The notes: a model not told the origin generated them from the letters alone. 61,289 bases of DNA from Hoeflea sp. BAL378 (GCF_000759435.1 NZ_JRJG01000022.1:1-61289); one strand, 5' to 3'; counted from the first letter of the stretch, positions 1 to 8,959 are shown. Numbers and translations are program-made.

Positions 1-538
1 GCACCGGCCAGACCACGACATGGACCGGGAAGCGGTCGTCGAGCCGGTGCAGGATGTCGCGGATGACGGCGCCGGTGGGCGAGGTCACCACGCCGATGAC
101 CCCCGGCATGAACGGCAGCAACTGCTTGCGCGCCTCGTCGAACAGGCCTTCGGCGGCGAGCCTTCGCCGCCGCTCCTCGATCAGCGCCATCAGCGCTCCG
201 GCGCCCGCGGGCTCGATCGACTCGATGACGATCTGGTATTTCGACGAGCCCGGATAGGTGGTGATCTTGCCGGTGGCGATCACCTCGAGCCCCTCCTCGG
301 GGCGGTGCGCGAGGCGCTGGAACACGCCCTTCCAGATCACCGCCTCGATGCGCGCCTTGTCGTCCTTCAGGGCGAAATAGGCGTGGCCCGAGGAATGCGG
401 GCCGCGATAGCCGGAAATCTCGCCGCGCACCCGCACATAGCCGAAGGCATCCTCCACCGTGCGGCGGATCGAGCCGGACAGCTCGCTGACGGTGAACTCG
501 GTGGCGTTGGAGGGCGAATCATCAATCCTGTCGGGCAT
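1..538 (-). CDS. xseA: Exodeoxyribonuclease VII large subunit, N-terminal part (cut by window edge)
   Basis: The reverse strand reads from an ATG at 538 into the left edge, giving about 179 residues of XseA. The N-terminal OB-fold begins [20 protein letters not shown] and carries [12 protein letters not shown] and [11 protein letters not shown], the single-strand DNA-binding part. It runs into the catalytic domain, where [20 protein letters not shown] is the family hallmark. With XseB this cytoplasmic nuclease degrades single-stranded DNA from both ends in mismatch repair and recombination. The remaining catalytic and coiled-coil C-terminal parts lie outside the window. The gene is divergent from the PilZ gene. 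Identity is very secure from the sequence; the start is the first ATG before the conserved segment. Confidence 0.95.
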   Translation of the reverse strand, partial: MPDRIDDSPSNATEFTVSELSGSIRRTVEDAFGYVRVRGEISGYRGPHSSGHAYFALKDDKARIEAVIWKGVFQRLAHRPEEGLEVIATGKITTYPGSSKYQIVIESIEPAGAGALMALIEERRRRLAAEGLFDEARKQLLPFMPGVIGVVTSPTGAVIRDILHRLDDRFPVHVVVWPV

Positions 539-652
539 GCCCGATTGCGCACCATGGCGGTGCCCGCGTCAAGGGCGGGGAGCGGCGCGGCCGGGCCGGG
601 CGCGCGGCCTGCCGCATGCTTAACGATGTCTTTGCGGGACCCGTGGTTTTTC

Positions 653-680
653 ACGGGTGACTTTCCACCCATACACCCGT
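653..680 (+). promoter_or_regulatory. Hairpin in the xseA / PilZ divergent region
   Basis: ACGGGTG (653-659) can pair with CACCCGT (674-680) and is followed by a short T run and an AT-rich stretch at about 690-720. The region separates divergent starts, so it must hold both promoters. A T run after a stem resembles a terminator, but no gene ends here on the plus strand. A transcription-control role is only inferred. Confidence 0.25.
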
Positions 681-735
681 TTTTAACCCCTCAAAACTTA
701 TATTGATTAGCAGTCAATCATGTTCGGGGACCGGA

Positions 736-1104
736 ATGAGCGCACCGAAGAACTATCTGACGCGTCTGGCGGGAGAGGAGCAGCGCACCCACAAGCGCCG
801 GCTCACCAATGCCGCCGGAACGATCTACTATCTGCGCCGCGGCGTCCGCGGCTTCACCTCGCAGCCCTGCAGGATGGTCAACATTTCCGAAAGCGGCTGC
901 CTGGTTGCGGTTCCGCTGCCGGGCCAGGCGGCCGACCATCTCTATCTCGTGCTCGACGGCATGCCGATCAAGATCTCCTGCGCCGCGGTCGCCCGCTCGG
1001 ACACCGCCCTGCACCTGCGCTTCACCACCGACATGCCCACCGAACTGGTCAACAAGATCGCCCGCAGGAAATTCGCCCCCCGCCGCCACGCCAACGATCC
1101 GTGA
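736..1104 (+). CDS. PilZ domain protein (predicted c-di-GMP receptor)
   Basis: This 122-residue protein is essentially one PilZ domain. The two c-di-GMP-binding signatures are visible: R17-x3-R21 in the QRTHKRR segment and N49-x-S51-x2-G54 in NISESG, followed by beta-barrel strands. There is no signal peptide, membrane segment or output domain, so it would act in the cytosol by binding a partner. I chose the ATG at 736 rather than an upstream in-frame codon because the PilZ fold starts shortly after it and a purine-rich GGGGACCGGA precedes it. It sits between xseA (divergent) and an oxidoreductase 86 bases downstream. A link to the Tad pilus 40 kb away is possible but not shown. Confidence 0.85.
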   Translation: MSAPKNYLTRLAGEEQRTHKRRLTNAAGTIYYLRRGVRGFTSQPCRMVNISESGCLVAVPLPGQAADHLYLVLDGMPIKISCAAVARSDTALHLRFTTDMPTELVNKIARRKFAPRRHANDP

Positions 1105-1190
1105 GCGCGTGCGGCGGCTTGCCGCGCGTGCTTGCGCCGGCGCCGGGTCCCGGTGCAGGATGGCCCCCGCACTCAGCGGGGACGGACGAC

Positions 1191-2798
1191 ATGAAGCATG
1201 CGGTGGTGATCGGCGGCGGCCATAACGGGCTGGTCTGCGCCTGGTACCTGGCAAATGCCGGGCACAGGGTCACGGTTCTGGAAAAGCGTGACGTGGTCGG
1301 CGGCGCCGCGGTGACCGAGGAGTTCCATCCCGGATTCCGCAATTCGGTCGCCTCCTACACGGTGTCGCTGCTCAATCCCAAGGTGATCGCCGATCTCGGT
1401 CTCGCCCGCCACGGCCTTGAGATCGTCGAGCGGCGGATGGGAAATTTCCTGCCGCTGCCCGACGGGCGGGCGCTGGAAGCAGGGCCCGGTCGCACGCGCG
1501 CGTCGGTGGCGCAGTTCTCCGAACGAGACGCCGAGGCGCTCGAGGGCTATGGCGTGATGCTCGAGAACGCGGCCTCCGTGCTGCGCGACCTGCTGCTCAG
1601 GACCCCGCCCAACGTCACCGAAGGCAACTGGCTCTCGGCCGTGCCGGAGCTGCTCAAGACCGCCTCGCTCGGCCGGCGCATGGCGGAGCTGCCGCTCGAC
1701 GCGCGCCGCGACGTGCTCGATCTCTTCACCTGTTCGGCCTCCGAGATCCTCGACCGCTGGTTCGAGACCGACCCCGTGAAGGCGCTGTTCGGCTTCGACG
1801 GCATCGTCGGCGCCTGGGTCAGTCCCCATACCCCGGGGACCGGCTACGTTCTGCTGCACCACTGTTTCGGCGAGGTCAACGGCAAGCAGGGCGTCTGGGG
1901 CCACGCCATCGGCGGCATGGGCGCGATCACCCAGGCCATGCGCCGCGCCTGCGCGGAGAAGGGCGTGACGATCCGCACCGGCGCCGCGGTGGCGGCGATC
2001 GAGACGGAAGGCAGTCGGGTCCGCGCCGTGGTCACCGAGCAGGGCGAACGCCTCGCCGCCGATCTCGTTGCCTCCAACATCCACCCGCAGCTTCTCGTCG
2101 GCAATCTGCTCAAGGACGCGCCGCTGCCCGAGGACTTCCGCCGACGCATCGGCTATTGGCAGAGCGGCTCGGGCACGTTCCGGATGAACGTGGCGCTCGA
2201 CCGGCTGCCCGTCTTCACCGCGCGTCCCGAACCGGGCGATCACCTGACCGCCGGCATCATCATCGCCCCCTCGCTCGACTACATGGACCGGGCCTATCTC
2301 GATTCGCGCGCCCGCGGCTGGTCGCGCCAGCCGGTGGTCGAGATGCTGATCCCGTCGACGCTCGATCCGACGCTGGCGCCCGAGGGCAGGCATGTGGCGA
2401 GCCTGTTCTGCCAGCACGTGGCCCCGACCCTGCCCGCGGACTTCCCCGGCGGCTCGTCCTGGGACGATCACCGCGAGGCGGTGGCCGATCTGATGGCCGG
2501 CACGGTCGACCGCCATGCGCCGGGCTTCAAGGACAGCGTCATTGGCCGCCAGGTGCTCTCGCCGCTCGACCTCGAGCGCACGCTGTCGCTGGTGGGCGGC
2601 GACATCTTCCACGGCAAGCTGAGCCTCAACCAGTTGTTCTCGGCGCGGCCCGTGCTCGGCTACGGCGCCTATCGCGGACCGTTGAAGGGCCTCTACATGT
2701 GCGGCTCGTCGACCCATCCCGGCGGCGGCGTCACCGGCGTTCCCGGACACAATGCGGCGCGCGAAATTCTGAGCGACATCCGCGCCCGGCTTGTGTAA
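1191..2798 (+). CDS. FAD-dependent oxidoreductase, phytoene desaturase / PYROXD2-like
   Basis: The 535-residue protein opens with a Rossmann FAD-binding motif, VVIGGGHNGLVCAWYLANAG (about residues 5-24), followed by LEKRDVVGGAA, the amine-oxidase/CrtI pattern. The C-terminus has the second FAD contact near GGGVTGVPGHNAAREIL. Overall it resembles the COG1233 group with human PYROXD2 and bacterial carotenoid desaturases or isomerases. No other carotenoid gene is nearby, so a carotenoid substrate is unlikely. The downstream genes, a zinc hydrolase and a TRAP transporter, suggest catabolism of an imported acid. The ATG at 1191 directly precedes the nucleotide-binding strand, so much longer upstream extensions are not credible. 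Family sure, substrate unknown. Confidence 0.85.
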   Translation: MKHAVVIGGGHNGLVCAWYLANAGHRVTVLEKRDVVGGAAVTEEFHPGFRNSVASYTVSLLNPKVIADLGLARHGLEIVERRMGNFLPLPDGRALEAGPGRTRASVAQFSERDAEALEGYGVMLENAASVLRDLLLRTPPNVTEGNWLSAVPELLKTASLGRRMAELPLDARRDVLDLFTCSASEILDRWFETDPVKALFGFDGIVGAWVSPHTPGTGYVLLHHCFGEVNGKQGVWGHAIGGMGAITQAMRRACAEKGVTIRTGAAVAAIETEGSRVRAVVTEQGERLAADLVASNIHPQLLVGNLLKDAPLPEDFRRRIGYWQSGSGTFRMNVALDRLPVFTARPEPGDHLTAGIIIAPSLDYMDRAYLDSRARGWSRQPVVEMLIPSTLDPTLAPEGRHVASLFCQHVAPTLPADFPGGSSWDDHREAVADLMAGTVDRHAPGFKDSVIGRQVLSPLDLERTLSLVGGDIFHGKLSLNQLFSARPVLGYGAYRGPLKGLYMCGSSTHPGGGVTGVPGHNAAREILSDIRARLV

Positions 2799-2867
2799 TC
2801 GTCCGCTGGAGCGCGGGCGCCGTGCCGCCGCGCCCTCTTCCCCATCCGCATTATCAAGGTGAACGCA

Positions 2868-3929
2868 ATGAAGACCGAGACCGAGACCCTTGCCGGCGAA
2901 ACCCCCGGCATTGCCTATGAGCTGATCGTGCACCGGCTTGAGGGCAGCGACGCTACGGCGCCAAGGGTCTATATCCAGGCGGCGCTGCATGCCGACGAGC
3001 GGCCGGGACCGGCGGCGCTGCATTACCTGATCCCCGAGCTGGTCCGGGCCGAGGCCGAGGGCCGGCTCAAGGGCTCGCTGACGCTGGTGCCGCAAGCCAA
3101 TCCGATCGGCGCCGCGCAGCACATGTACAGCCAGCACATGGGCCGGTTCTCGAGCGGCAACCGGGTCAATTTCAACCGCGGCTTCCCGGTTCCCGACGCG
3201 CAGGGCGTGCGCCGGCTGGATGCGGCCTTCTCCGCCGTCTTCGCCGACCGGAGGCTCAAGAGCCGGCTGCTGGAGCTCGCCGACAACCACCCGATCGTTC
3301 TCGATCTCCATTGCGACGACGAGGGTGTGCAGTATCTCTATGTTCCCGACCGGCTGTGGCCGGGGATGGCGGATCTCGCCGCCTGCCTCGACGCCGAGGC
3401 TGCGGTGCTGTGGCACGCGGGCTCTGATGCCGCCTTCGAGGAGGCGGCGTTCGCGCAGATGCGCGCCAGGGCGGGCGAGGGCGGCGATCTCTCCGGGCTC
3501 TGCTGCACCACGGTGGAGCTGCGCGGCCAGCTCGATGTCGACCCGATGCTCGCCCGAAAGGACGCAGAAGGCCTCTACCGCTTCCTGGTGATGCGCGGCG
3601 TGATCGCAGACGACGGCGTGACGGCGGCAGAGCTCAAGGCGGATTTCGTCGCCGAGCCGATCGCCCATGTCGAAATGGTGCGGGCGCCGGTGGGCGGCAC
3701 CATCCTCTACCACGTCGCCCCCGGCGACCGCGTCGAGGCGGGCCACCTGCTGGCCGAGGTCGTCGCCCGCCCGGGCGAGCCCGGCGGCGCGGTGGCCGTG
3801 CATGCGCCGCAGGCGGGCTTCGTGCTGACCCGGCGGGCGCGCCGCTTCATCCGCATGGGCGACGATCTGGTCAAGCTCGTGGCCGGCGCGCCGTCGCCCT
3901 CGGCCCGTGCCGGCGCGCTCGAGGACTGA
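2868..3929 (+). CDS. Succinylglutamate desuccinylase/aspartoacylase-family zinc hydrolase
   Basis: The 353-residue protein carries the M14-like AstE/AspA zinc site: H41 and E44 in HADERPG and H148 in LDLHCDD. NFNR at 101-104 is the substrate-carboxylate segment and VELRG near residue 218 is likely to hold the catalytic Glu. The last 90 residues form the beta-rich, lipoyl-like C-terminal domain (VRAPVGGTILYHVAPGD). The family removes acyl groups from N-acyl amino acids or related amides in the cytosol. The ATG at 2868 has AAGG 8 bases upstream; a GTG 9 bases earlier is the alternative. It lies 69 bases after the FAD oxidoreductase and 162 before the TRAP receptor, so these may serve one pathway. 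Substrate not identifiable. Confidence 0.85.
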   Translation: MKTETETLAGETPGIAYELIVHRLEGSDATAPRVYIQAALHADERPGPAALHYLIPELVRAEAEGRLKGSLTLVPQANPIGAAQHMYSQHMGRFSSGNRVNFNRGFPVPDAQGVRRLDAAFSAVFADRRLKSRLLELADNHPIVLDLHCDDEGVQYLYVPDRLWPGMADLAACLDAEAAVLWHAGSDAAFEEAAFAQMRARAGEGGDLSGLCCTTVELRGQLDVDPMLARKDAEGLYRFLVMRGVIADDGVTAAELKADFVAEPIAHVEMVRAPVGGTILYHVAPGDRVEAGHLLAEVVARPGEPGGAVAVHAPQAGFVLTRRARRFIRMGDDLVKLVAGAPSPSARAGALED

Positions 3930-3968
3930 GGCCGCCGGGGCGCCCGATGCGCCGGGCGGGAGGCCTAA

Positions 3969-4001
3969 GGCTTTGACAAAGCCGTCATAAACCGCAACAT
4001 T
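3969..4001 (+). promoter_or_regulatory. Candidate promoter with embedded hairpin upstream of the TAXI receptor
   Basis: A perfect TTGACA (3973-3978) lies inside the small palindrome GGCTTT-GAC-AAAGCC (3969-3983). A weak -10-like AACATT starts 17 bases later at 3996. The receptor start codon follows about 90 bases downstream, with GGGAGA as its ribosome site at 4081. The -35 match is good and the -10 poor, so this is only a candidate. Confidence 0.35.
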
Positions 4002-4091
4002 AGCGTCACGTTGACGCGGCCGGCGGGACCGGCCAAGCCAATTCAGCACGCGGTCCGGGTCGATCCGGGCCGCCGGAACAGGGAGATACTT

Positions 4092-5114
4092 ATGCGACTT
4101 CTCACAGCAACACTGGCGCGCGCGGCGCAGGCGGCAGCGGTCGGCGCGGCGCTGATCGTCGGCGCATCCGGGCTGCAGGCCCAGGAAATGAACTTCTTCT
4201 CGATCGGCACCGGCGGCACCGGCGGCACCTATTTCCCGCTCGGCGGGGCGATCGCCAACGCCATTTCCAACCCGCCCGGCTCGCGCGCCTGCGACGAGGG
4301 CGGATCCTGCGGCGTGCCCGGCCTGGTCGCCATCGCCCAGTCCTCGCGCGGCTCGGTCGCCAATGTCAACGGCATCAAGTCGGGCATCCTGAGCTCGGGC
4401 TTCTCGCAGTCCGACGTCGCCTACTGGGCCTATTCCGGCACCGGCACCTTCGAGGGCCAGGAGCCGATGCAGGAGCTGCGCGCCATCGCAGCGCTCTATC
4501 CGGAACACATCCACCTGGTCGCCTCCAAGGAATCGGGCATCACCTCGGTGGCCGATCTCAAGGGCAAGCGCGTCTCGCTCGACGAGCCCGGCTCGGGCAC
4601 CTATGTCGATGCGCAGCTCATCCTCAAGGCCTTCGGCCTCACCGAAGAGGACATCACCGTCGAGAACCTCAAGCCCGGCCCGGCTTCCGACGCGATCCGC
4701 AACGGCCAGCTCGATGCGCTGTTCTTCGTCGGCGGCTATCCGACCGGCACGCTGGTTGAACTGGCCTCGAGCGCCGAAGTGGTGCTGGTGCCGATCTCCG
4801 GCCCCGAGGTCGACGCGATGATCGAGGAATACTCGTTCTTCTCCAAGGATCCGATCCCGGACGGCGTCTACCAGGGCGTCGCCGGCGCCGAGACCGTCGC
4901 CGTGGGCGCGCAGTGGCTCACCAGCGCCAACCAGAAGGACGACCTGATCTACGAGATCACCAAGGCGCTGTGGAACGACAGCACCCGCGCGCTGCTCGAC
5001 GCCGGCCATGCCAAGGGCAAGACCGTGACCAAGGAAACCGCGCTCGACGGCATCGGCATCCCGCTGCATCCGGGCGCCGAGAAGTTCTACCGCGAAGCCG
5101 GCCTGATCAAGTAG
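4092..5114 (+). CDS. TAXI-family TRAP transporter solute receptor
   Basis: The 340-residue periplasmic protein starts with a Sec signal peptide (basic MRLLTATLARAAQ, then an Ala-rich core, probable cleavage near LQAQ). FFSIGTGGTGGTYFPLGG follows, the classic start of TAXI receptors. Further family features are AIAQSSRGSVANVNGI, LKGKRVSLDEPGSGT and DALFFVGGYPTG. It binds a small carboxylate or amino-acid-like ligand and delivers it to the membrane TRAP unit encoded 111 bases downstream. The ATG at 4092 is preceded by GGGAGA and starts the signal peptide exactly; a longer in-frame start at 4011 would bury it. A terminator-like hairpin after the stop may keep receptor expression above permease expression. 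Confidence 0.93.
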   Translation: MRLLTATLARAAQAAAVGAALIVGASGLQAQEMNFFSIGTGGTGGTYFPLGGAIANAISNPPGSRACDEGGSCGVPGLVAIAQSSRGSVANVNGIKSGILSSGFSQSDVAYWAYSGTGTFEGQEPMQELRAIAALYPEHIHLVASKESGITSVADLKGKRVSLDEPGSGTYVDAQLILKAFGLTEEDITVENLKPGPASDAIRNGQLDALFFVGGYPTGTLVELASSAEVVLVPISGPEVDAMIEEYSFFSKDPIPDGVYQGVAGAETVAVGAQWLTSANQKDDLIYEITKALWNDSTRALLDAGHAKGKTVTKETALDGIGIPLHPGAEKFYREAGLIK

Positions 5115-5137
5115 GGTCCGGAAGAGGCAATGATCCA

Positions 5138-5170
5138 GGCCGTCCGGGAAACCGGGCGGCCGCATTTTTT
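5138..5170 (+). terminator. Strong Rho-independent terminator between receptor and TRAP permease
   Basis: A 10-pair stem (5138-5147 with 5152-5161, one G-U pair) closes a GAAA tetraloop and is followed by GCA and six T residues (5165-5170). This is the best intrinsic terminator in the window. It lies between two genes of one transporter, so it probably acts as a partial terminator setting receptor-to-permease ratio. Confidence 0.85.
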
Positions 5171-5225
5171 CTGCCGCCGGGCCGGGTGACCTTGCGGCAA
5201 GTTCCTGCAGCCGGAGGGTGGCACC

Positions 5226-7268
5226 ATGAGCGGATCCGACAATCGGACGAATGACGATCCCGTCATCGATCTCGCCGAGCTCGAGCGCAAATACGATCCG
5301 GAAATGGCCTTCCGGCCGACCGGCAGGGCGGTGGCGCTGCTGGTCACCGCGGCGCTGGTGGCGATGTCGGTCTACCATTACTACGCCGCCGGCTTCGGCC
5401 TGGTGCGCGAGCTCGTCCATCGCGGCATCCACATCTCCTTCGTGCTCGGCCTGATCTTCCTGGTGTTCGGCGCCACGAAGCGCGAGAACGACACGCTCTA
5501 CCCGTCGAGCCTGCTGCGCCCCGGCGGCATCGGCCTGTGGGACTGGGCCTTCGGCCTGCTCGCGGTGGCCGCGGCGCTCTATCTGCCGCTGCTGCCGGCG
5601 AGCGCCATCTCGGTGCGGGTCGGCAATCCCTCGGCGCTCGACGTGTTCATGGGCACGGCGCTGATCCTGCTCACGCTCGAGGCGGCGCGGCGCTCGATCG
5701 GCTGGACGCTGGCGGCGATCGCGGTCGCCTTCATGGCCTATGGCCTGTTCGGCCAGTACATGCCAGGCGTCTTTCGCCATCCCGGCGCCTCCTGGAGCTC
5801 GCTGGTCAACCATCTCTACATGACCGACCAGGGCATCTACGGCATCGCCGTGGGCGCGGTCGCCAAATACGTGTTCCTGTTCGTGCTGTTCGGCGTGCTC
5901 GCCACCCGCATCGGGCTCGGCAAGCTGTTCATCGACGTCGCCTCGTCGATCGCCGGCCGCTATGCCGGGGGACCCGCCAAGGTGGCGATCTTCTCCTCGG
6001 CGCTGCTCGGCACCATTTCCGGCTCCTCCATCGCCAACACCGTAACCACCGGATCGCTGACGATTCCGGCGATGAAGAAGGTCGGTTACCGGCCGCATTT
6101 CGCCGCCGCCGTCGAGGCCACTGCTTCCACCGGCGGGCAGATCACGCCGCCGATCATGGGCGCCGCGGCCTTCATCATGGTCGAGTTCCTCGAGATCCCC
6201 TATCGCGACATCGTCTATGCGGCGATGTTCCCGGCGCTGCTGCACTATGTTGGCATCTTCGCCATGGTGCATTTCGAGGCCAAGCGGCTCGGCCTGCGCG
6301 GCCTGCGCCCCGACGAGATGCCGCAGATCCTCAAGGTCTTCACCGAGAATTGGCTGGCGGTGATCCCGCTGCTGATCCTGATGGCGCTGATCCTGTCGGG
6401 CCGGACGCCGGACTATGCCGCGGTCTGGGGCATCACCGCCTGCATCGTGGTGGGCTTCATCACGCCGCACAACCGGCTTACATTCAAGGACCTGGTCGAT
6501 TCGCTCTCGCTCGGCGCCAAATACGCGCTCGCCGTGGGCGCGGCGGCGGCCGTGGTCGGCATCGTCGTCGGCGTCGTCACGCTGACCGGCACCGCCTTCC
6601 GGCTGTCCTTCATCATCACCCAGACGGCGGCGAGCCTCGGCGCGACGCTGACCGCGCTGCTGCCAGACGGGCTGGTGAGCATCAACGCGCTAGCGCTGTT
6701 CTTCACGCTGATCTTCACCGCCTTCGCCTGCATCCTGATGGGGGCCGGCATTCCCACCACGGCGACCTACATCATCCTGGTCTCGGTGGCGGCCCCCGCC
6801 CTGTCGCTGCTGGGCGTCGAGCCGCTGGTGTCGCATTTCTTCGTGTTCTATTACGGCGTCCTGGCCGACATCACCCCGCCGGTGGCGCTCGCGGCCTATG
6901 CGGCAGCCGGCATTGCCGGCTCGAACCCGTTCCAGACCGGCAACACCGCCTTCCGGCTGGGCATCGCCAAGGCGCTCGTCCCCTTCGTCTTCGTCTATTC
7001 GCCGGCTTTGCTGATCGTCACCCAGGGCTTCACCTGGGAGGCCTTTGTCGTCACGCTGACGGGCGCCACGCTCGGCATCGTGCTGCTCGCCGGCGCCTTC
7101 ACCGGCTTCATGGTGGCGCCGCTCGCGAGGCTCGAACGGATCTGGCTCGGCCTGGTGGCGCTGCTGGTGGTGGCGCCGGGCCTGACGACGATGCTGATCG
7201 GCGTGGGCCTCGCCTCGCCGGTGCTGCTGCGGCAGGTCATCGCCTGGCGCAAGAGCACCGCGGGCTGA
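5226..7268 (+). CDS. TRAP transporter permease, 4TM/12TM fusion
   Basis: This 680-residue membrane protein fuses the small DctQ-like and large DctM-like TRAP subunits, the arrangement typical of TAXI systems. After a polar N-terminus of about 35 residues come roughly 16 to 18 hydrophobic segments. Conserved DctM-type stretches include SGSSIANTVTTGSLTIPAMKK, ATASTGGQITPPIMGAAAF and MGAGIPTTATYIILV. It uses an ion gradient to import the ligand held by the receptor encoded just upstream. GGAGG 8 bases before the ATG gives a strong ribosome site. It converges on soeC with only 16 bases between stops. The transported compound is unknown; the adjacent acylase-type hydrolase hints at an acylated amino acid or similar acid. 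Confidence 0.95.
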   Translation: MSGSDNRTNDDPVIDLAELERKYDPEMAFRPTGRAVALLVTAALVAMSVYHYYAAGFGLVRELVHRGIHISFVLGLIFLVFGATKRENDTLYPSSLLRPGGIGLWDWAFGLLAVAAALYLPLLPASAISVRVGNPSALDVFMGTALILLTLEAARRSIGWTLAAIAVAFMAYGLFGQYMPGVFRHPGASWSSLVNHLYMTDQGIYGIAVGAVAKYVFLFVLFGVLATRIGLGKLFIDVASSIAGRYAGGPAKVAIFSSALLGTISGSSIANTVTTGSLTIPAMKKVGYRPHFAAAVEATASTGGQITPPIMGAAAFIMVEFLEIPYRDIVYAAMFPALLHYVGIFAMVHFEAKRLGLRGLRPDEMPQILKVFTENWLAVIPLLILMALILSGRTPDYAAVWGITACIVVGFITPHNRLTFKDLVDSLSLGAKYALAVGAAAAVVGIVVGVVTLTGTAFRLSFIITQTAASLGATLTALLPDGLVSINALALFFTLIFTAFACILMGAGIPTTATYIILVSVAAPALSLLGVEPLVSHFFVFYYGVLADITPPVALAAYAAAGIAGSNPFQTGNTAFRLGIAKALVPFVFVYSPALLIVTQGFTWEAFVVTLTGATLGIVLLAGAFTGFMVAPLARLERIWLGLVALLVVAPGLTTMLIGVGLASPVLLRQVIAWRKSTAG

Positions 7269-7284
7269 GCGGAGCCGGACTGTC

Positions 7285-8196
7285 TCAGCGGTTGCCGTAA
7301 TAGAGCGAGACGGCGTGCTCGGCTTCGGCGAAGAACAGCCAGCGCTCGGCCAGCAGGCCTAAGAGCATCGACAGGGCGGCCAGCAGATTGACCGGCGCCG
7401 GCGCGCCGGTGAGCGCCACGACGATCAGGATCGCGACCGGAACGGCCGCGCCCAGCAGCAGCGCCAGCCGGCGCAGGCTGCGCGCGTGCTTGCGGCCGAT
7501 CACATGCACCATCTCGCGGGTGAGATAGTTCTCGCCGGAATGCGGGCGTTCAAGCAGCCGCACCCGGCCGATGAAGCCGAGGCCGGTGGCGGTCTCGGGC
7601 GAGGAGCCCACGTCGGACAGGCGCGTGCGGCCGGCGCGGACCCACCAGGCCGCTTTCAGGGCCCAGGCAAGGAGGACGAGCGCGATGCCCCCCGTTTCCG
7701 CGCCGGCGCGATCGCCCAGCGCGGAGGCCAGCAGCCAGCCGGAGGCGAGCGCGAAGCTCAGATAGACCGCCGGCGTGAGCGGGGTCTTCCACTGCGGCAC
7801 GGTCTTGAGCTGGGCGTAGATCATCGCCGTGGTGAAGACGGTGACGAGGGCGCCCAACGACGCCAAGGCCCCAAGGAGGGCCGGCCGCGCGCCGGTCCAC
7901 ATCCAGACGAGCGCGTAGATCCCGAACAGGCAAAGGGTGAGGATCGCGGCGATGCCTTCGCGCGACAGCCAGCTCGAGCGCCACTGGCTCAAGGCCCGCC
8001 AGGCCCTTTCAGGATGGCCGAGATGGAAGGTGGAGGCGAGCAGCCCCGCCACCGCCAGGCCGCCGCCCGCCAGCGAGACCAGGAAGGCGCGGCCCGCGCC
8101 GCCGCCCACCGGAAAGCCGAGGCCCAGCAGGAAGATCAGCCCGAAGCCCGCGCCCGAGGAGACCGTGAAGAAGATGACGGAGACGGCAGGATGCAT
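7285..8196 (-). CDS. soeC: Membrane anchor of molybdo-oxidoreductase, DmsC family (probable sulfite dehydrogenase SoeC)
   Basis: The 303-residue polytopic protein has about eight hydrophobic helices and the DmsC-family start MHPAVSVIFFTVSSGAGFGL. FHLGHPERAWRALSQWRSSWLSREG is the conserved quinone-site region; the cited stretch lies around residues 57-81. It would anchor the SoeAB heterodimer at the cytoplasmic face of the membrane and pass electrons to quinone. It is the last gene of the soeA-soeB-soeC unit, starting 4 bases after the soeB stop. Membership of DmsC/YnfH is certain. The sulfite assignment rests on the catalytic subunit lacking a Tat signal and on the sulfur-sensing regulator upstream. 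Confidence 0.75.
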   Translation of the reverse strand: MHPAVSVIFFTVSSGAGFGLIFLLGLGFPVGGGAGRAFLVSLAGGGLAVAGLLASTFHLGHPERAWRALSQWRSSWLSREGIAAILTLCLFGIYALVWMWTGARPALLGALASLGALVTVFTTAMIYAQLKTVPQWKTPLTPAVYLSFALASGWLLASALGDRAGAETGGIALVLLAWALKAAWWVRAGRTRLSDVGSSPETATGLGFIGRVRLLERPHSGENYLTREMVHVIGRKHARSLRRLALLLGAAVPVAILIVVALTGAPAPVNLLAALSMLLGLLAERWLFFAEAEHAVSLYYGNR

Positions 8197-8200
8197 GGGA

Positions 8201-8959
8201 TTATCCGAGCCTGTCGAGCGCGGCGTCGAGCCAGCCGAGGAAGCCTTCGGCCTTTGGGGTGGCGGCGCAAGCGGATGCGGCGGGCCGCGCGGGGTCGGGG
8301 CGGGGCGCGGCCTTCGTCTTGGGCCGCGGCGGCAGATAGCGGTTGACCGGCTTCGTTCCCATTTCCGGCATCAGCTCGATTCCGCCGCGCGCGGCGACGA
8401 GAACCGAGACATTGGATTCGGGATCGTTGAAATCGCCGAAATGCCGCGCGCTCGACGGGCAGGTGCGCACGCAGGCGGGGATGCGGTCTTCTTGCGCCAG
8501 CGTCTCGCTGTAGATCCGGTCGACGCAGAGCGTGCATTTCTTCATCACGTTCTCGACCGGGTCCATCTCGCGCGCGCCATAGGGGCAGGCCCAGGCGCAG
8601 AGCCCGCAGCCGATGCACATGTCCTCGTTGACCAGCACGATGCCGTCTTCGCTGCGCTTGTGGCTGGCCCCGGTGGGGCAGACGGTGACGCAGGGCGCGT
8701 CGTCGCAATGGAGGCACGACTTGGGAAAGTGCACGATCTGCGCCGGGGCGTCGGCGGGCGTCACCTCGAAGGTGTGGATGCGGTTGAGCCAGGCGCCGGA
8801 GGGATCGGCGCCATAGGCGTCGACATCCGACAGCGGCGAGGCCTGCGCGCCGGAGTTCCACTCCTTGCAGTTGACCGCGCAGGCGTGGCAGCCGACGCAA
8901 GTATCGAGATCGATGACGAGGCCCAGGCGTTTCTCTGTCGTGGCCGGAAGACTGGTCAT
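8201..8959 (-). CDS. soeB: Four-cluster iron-sulfur subunit (probable sulfite dehydrogenase SoeB)
   Basis: The 252-residue ferredoxin-like electron-transfer subunit shows cysteine groups for four [4Fe-4S] clusters: CVGCHACAVNC near the N-terminus, CLHCDDAPCVTVCP, CIGCGLCAWACPYGA, and CTLCVDRI paired with CVRTCP. This is the DmsB/NrfC/PhsB pattern. No signal peptide is present, consistent with a cytoplasmic enzyme. It carries electrons from the molybdenum subunit to the membrane anchor. Its start codon overlaps the soeA stop by 4 bases, so the two are translationally coupled. The last 50 residues are Pro/Ala-rich and poorly conserved in appearance. A generic DMSO-reductase-like role cannot be excluded from this subunit alone. 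Confidence 0.78.
   Translation of the reverse strand: MTSLPATTEKRLGLVIDLDTCVGCHACAVNCKEWNSGAQASPLSDVDAYGADPSGAWLNRIHTFEVTPADAPAQIVHFPKSCLHCDDAPCVTVCPTGASHKRSEDGIVLVNEDMCIGCGLCAWACPYGAREMDPVENVMKKCTLCVDRIYSETLAQEDRIPACVRTCPSSARHFGDFNDPESNVSVLVAARGGIELMPEMGTKPVNRYLPPRPKTKAAPRPDPARPAASACAATPKAEGFLGWLDAALDRLG

Noticed and set aside
1173-6470. A 1765-residue minus-strand open frame
   Set aside because: It is antisense to several securely identified genes and has the His/Arg/Asp-rich, low-complexity composition typical of reverse-frame reading in high-GC DNA. No domain is recognisable.
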